A stretch of DNA of 7,634 bases, taken from the NCBI GenBank assembly GCA_025935435.1, contig JAICVH010000101.1, positions 1-7,634 on the forward strand. The letters are read 5' to 3'. This stretch comes from Burkholderiales bacterium. Lineage in GTDB: Bacteria > Pseudomonadota > Gammaproteobacteria > Burkholderiales > Casimicrobiaceae. The notes below the pieces were generated by a model, which saw nothing but the letters and a program-made list of their open reading frames with translations, did no database searches and was not told the origin of the DNA. The number at the start of each line of letters is the position of its first letter. Positions within the stretch are counted from its first letter, which is position 1. This document shows positions 5,514-7,634 of the stretch, in pieces. The position numbers and the translations under genes were made by a program.

Positions 5514-7161
5514 CGTCGGCGGGCGGTGGCTCCGTCGGCGCCGGTGGTTCGAGCGTGGTCGTCGCTGATGTCGCCGGATTGGGCGCCGTGGTTGCAGGGT
5601 TTACGGCCGGCGCAAGTGGCGCAACCGACCGCGCGACACCTCCTTGGCTCGGCGCGCTACGTACGGTCGCCGGACCGCGCGAACTCGGCGGCCCCGCTGG
5701 TGCGGCCGCGCCGTTGGCCCCTGGCGCGACGGCACCCGGAACCGCCGCCGGCAGCGACGGCGTAGCGGCGGCGTTCGGCGTGGGTGCCGATGTCGGTGGC
5801 GTCGCGGCAGCGCCGGTCATCGCGGGCGCGTTGGCCGGGGCGCCGGTTGCCGGTGGCGCCGCGCCACTGACGCCCGCGCTCGGCGGCGCCGCGGCGGCGG
5901 TTGCCGGCGAGGCGCGCGTGACGGATGGCACCGGCGTTGCGGTCGGCGCCGGCCGCGCGGTCACGTCGAGCGGTGCCGCAGGCGGTGGCGGCAGCGGCTT
6001 GAGTTGCGCACCGACATCGAAAATTTCGCCGGGCCCCGGCTGAATCTTCGTCGTGGGCGAACGGGGGGCCGACTGCGTGAAAAGCTTCGATTCTTCGAGC
6101 AGCGACACGAGGCGACCGGCGTTCGCCGATTCACCGCGCAGCGTGAGCTCGCGCTGTCCATCCTTGCCGCGCACGCCTCGCAGTTCGAGTTGCGTGAGCC
6201 ACGTGTCGTCGGGAAGGATGCGCGTGATGTCGTCGAGCACCTGGACCGCGCCCGGAAACGCGTACTTGCGCTCGAGTGCGAAGTTGTAGTCGCTGACTCT
6301 GCGCTCGAGATCGGTACGCAACGTATCGGACACTGCGGCGCGCTGTCGCGCGCTGTCCGATTGCTCGTTCAATTCGATCGCTTCGATGCGCTTCTGCCAC
6401 ACCGGAATCACCAGCGCCGCCACGACACCTGCAATCAGCAGTGCGGCGGGGATGATCACCTGCCAGCGCAACCAGGGTGAAACCGCGGAACGACGCTCGT
6501 CCGGCAGCAGGTTATGGCGCGACGCGGGCGCTGCGGCAGGCGGATCGACGGTGACCGCAACGACGCGAACGCCGAAATTTTCGGCGTGCCGCAGCATCGG
6601 ATCGACGACCGCGCGGCGCGCGGCAACGAGCTCGACGTCGAGCGTGTTGCGCGAAGGATCGCGGTCGACGATCACCGCGTCGAAATACAGCTCGTCGGGC
6701 TTGAAGGGCGTATGGCGATCGAGGTCATACGCAAGTGCCTGGTGGAGATTGCCTTCGATTGCGGCCGGCAGCGTCAGATGCTTGCGCAGCGACGCTCGGG
6801 GCGATAGTGAAAGGATCACCTCGGGCGCGGCACCGTTTGCCGCGCGCACGAGCGGCGCGAGCGCTGCGCGACCACCGGCCGCAACCGTTTCGGTGTCGGC
6901 ATACAGCGGAATCTGCGCGACTTCGACCATCTGCACACGACCCGCGGACGACGTCGGCTGCCAGAGCGTCGCGCGGCTGCCGTCGAATGCGAGCACCGGG
7001 CGCGCCTGGCGATGTTCGAGCGCCGCGCGCAGGCGAGCGGGCAGCATGGCCGAAAGTTGCTGCACCCACCAGTGACCGAAGCCGGTCAGCCCGACGCGCC
7101 GAGCGAGGTCGCGTGCGAACCCTGTCGTGCGAAACGTAGCGGAGTCGGCGATAGCGGCCAT
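5497..7161 (-). CDS. gspL: Type II secretion system protein GspL with long Ala/Pro-rich tail
   Basis: GspL recruits the assembly ATPase GspE to the inner membrane and binds GspM. The product has 554 aa. Residues about 54-225 are the cytoplasmic actin-like domain (PVLAFDGSRATLWQ at 55-68; LPAAIEGNLHQALAYDLDRHTPF at 131-153, the conserved block of GspL/PilM-like proteins). One transmembrane helix follows (about 232-254), then a periplasmic PilN-like part with a coiled coil (about 255-300) and a ferredoxin-like domain (about 301-388, including ILPDDTWLTQLELRG). The last 166 residues (389-554) are almost only Ala, Pro, Thr, Ser, Gly and Val and look disordered. Xps-type GspL proteins are usually about 370-420 aa, so this tail is extra. 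The ATG at 7161 shares its A with the gspK stop (TGATG), which fixes the start even though the frame is open to 7320. No ribosome binding site is visible, so coupling to gspK is likely. Confidence 0.95.
   Translation of the reverse strand: MAAIADSATFRTTGFARDLARRVGLTGFGHWWVQQLSAMLPARLRAALEHRQARPVLAFDGSRATLWQPTSSAGRVQMVEVAQIPLYADTETVAAGGRAALAPLVRAANGAAPEVILSLSPRASLRKHLTLPAAIEGNLHQALAYDLDRHTPFKPDELYFDAVIVDRDPSRNTLDVELVAARRAVVDPMLRHAENFGVRVVAVTVDPPAAAPASRHNLLPDERRSAVSPWLRWQVIIPAALLIAGVVAALVIPVWQKRIEAIELNEQSDSARQRAAVSDTLRTDLERRVSDYNFALERKYAFPGAVQVLDDITRILPDDTWLTQLELRGVRGKDGQRELTLRGESANAGRLVSLLEESKLFTQSAPRSPTTKIQPGPGEIFDVGAQLKPLPPPPAAPLDVTARPAPTATPVPSVTRASPATAAAAPPSAGVSGAAPPATGAPANAPAMTGAAATPPTSAPTPNAAATPSLPAAVPGAVAPGANGAAAPAGPPSSRGPATVRSAPSQGGVARSVAPLAPAVNPATTAPNPATSATTTLEPPAPTEPPPADDDASN
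5500..5997 (-). repeat. Low-complexity Ala/Pro/Thr-rich coding segment of gspL
   Basis: The segment encodes GspL residues 389-554. It is compositionally biased, with alanine and proline making up most residues, but I see no strict repeat unit. The frame stays open to a stop next to gspM, and the other frames carry no recognisable protein. Confidence 0.8.
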
Positions 7162-7634
7162 CAGGATCGGGGGGCAAGGGTAGGTACAGGCGCTGATCGT
7201 GGCGGCTCGAGCCAGGCGAGCGCGATCAACGGCCGTTGCGCGTCCTGGGAGGGGCGCAGGACGGCTTCGCGGGCGAAGGTTACACCATCGGGCAGCGTCG
7301 CCTCGGCGCGGATGCGCCATACCGGCACCGGACCGCTGCCGAAGGCCTGCGCGGGCGGGAACGCCGGCACCGGCAGTTTGTTGGCAAGCGCCTGCGCGCG
7401 CTGTTCGATGTACGCGTCGACGACCTCGGCCGTCGTATTCGGTAATGCGAGCAGTACGTCGCGCGCAGCAGTCGCCGCGTTGACGCCCGGTTGTCGCGAA
7501 TACACGGTGATCACCGGCGCGATGCGCCGGAACACGGCGGGCGTCATGCCGAGCACGCGCGCCGCCTCGCCGATCGTTTCGAACGGTGCGTTGGCGGGAA
7601 CGTATTTCGAGTTGGCGGCGCGGTATTCGGCGAG
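7161..7634 (-). CDS. gspK: Type II secretion system minor pseudopilin GspK, 5' end missing
   Basis: The window starts inside this gene; 157 codons and the stop are present. GspK caps the pseudopilus tip with GspI and GspJ. The visible part begins LAEYRAANSKYVPANAPFET, which is the conserved end of the first helix-hairpin-helix-like segment of the T2SSK domain. Further family features are IGEAARVLGMTPAVFRRIAP, TVYSRQPGVNAATAARDVLLALP, and a C-terminal beta part with VWRIRAEATLPDGVTF followed by a last strand PLIALAWLEPP. The N-terminal prepilin signal and helix are outside the window. The gene is joined to gspL by a TGATG overlap, so both are read from one transcript. The remaining upstream genes, expected to be gspE-F-G-H-I-J in an Xps-type cluster, would lie beyond the window. 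Confidence 0.94.
   Translation of the reverse strand, partial: LAEYRAANSKYVPANAPFETIGEAARVLGMTPAVFRRIAPVITVYSRQPGVNAATAARDVLLALPNTTAEVVDAYIEQRAQALANKLPVPAFPPAQAFGSGPVPVWRIRAEATLPDGVTFAREAVLRPSQDAQRPLIALAWLEPPRSAPVPTLAPRS

Noticed and set aside
5483..6043. Plus-strand Gly/Ala-rich ORF of 186 codons
   Set aside because: It is the antisense of the GspL low-complexity tail. Ala/Pro codons read backward as Gly/Arg/Ala codons, which explains its composition.

Overview
The window is high-GC DNA (AT-rich only in the short gaps between transcription units). Every gene I can support lies on the minus strand. The codon bias, the Xps-type gene order and the secreted-protein family point to a free-living beta- or gammaproteobacterium, most likely Burkholderiales-like. 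This placement is an inference from protein style, not from a marker gene.

Reading in the direction of transcription (7634 to 1), the window opens inside a type II secretion system (T2SS) operon: the 3' end of gspK, then gspL, gspM, gspN and gspD. The K-L-M-N-D order, with gspD last, is that of the Xanthomonas xps cluster. The genes are very tightly packed: a 1-nt TGATG junction between gspK and gspL, a 17-bp overlap (or a 4-bp gap) between gspL and gspM, and 24 bp between gspM and gspN. The gspD start is ambiguous, being either an ATGA overlap or 80 bp further on. Together these genes encode a pseudopilus tip component (K), the inner-membrane assembly platform (L, M), a GspC-like connector without a PDZ domain (N), and a lipoprotein-type outer-membrane secretin (D). 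A hairpin followed by a T-run at the very end of gspD probably ends the operon.

Beyond it, a roughly 190-bp gap carries a candidate promoter for a small uncharacterised lipoprotein gene (1466-1017), best read with a TTG start. A further 142-bp AT-richer gap holds a candidate sigma70 promoter and a perfect 16-bp palindrome. It precedes an exported protein gene of unknown function (874 to the window edge), which is incomplete and has no stop in the window. Its protein has a clear Sec signal peptide, which makes it a possible T2SS client.

The most unusual feature is that three consecutive T2SS components carry long low-complexity segments. GspL has a 166-residue Ala/Pro tail, GspN a Pro-Gly-Gln repeat tail, and GspD an Ala/Pro-rich insertion of about 70 residues in its periplasmic region. 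I found no RNA gene, CRISPR array, insertion sequence or attachment site, and no convincing plus-strand gene.
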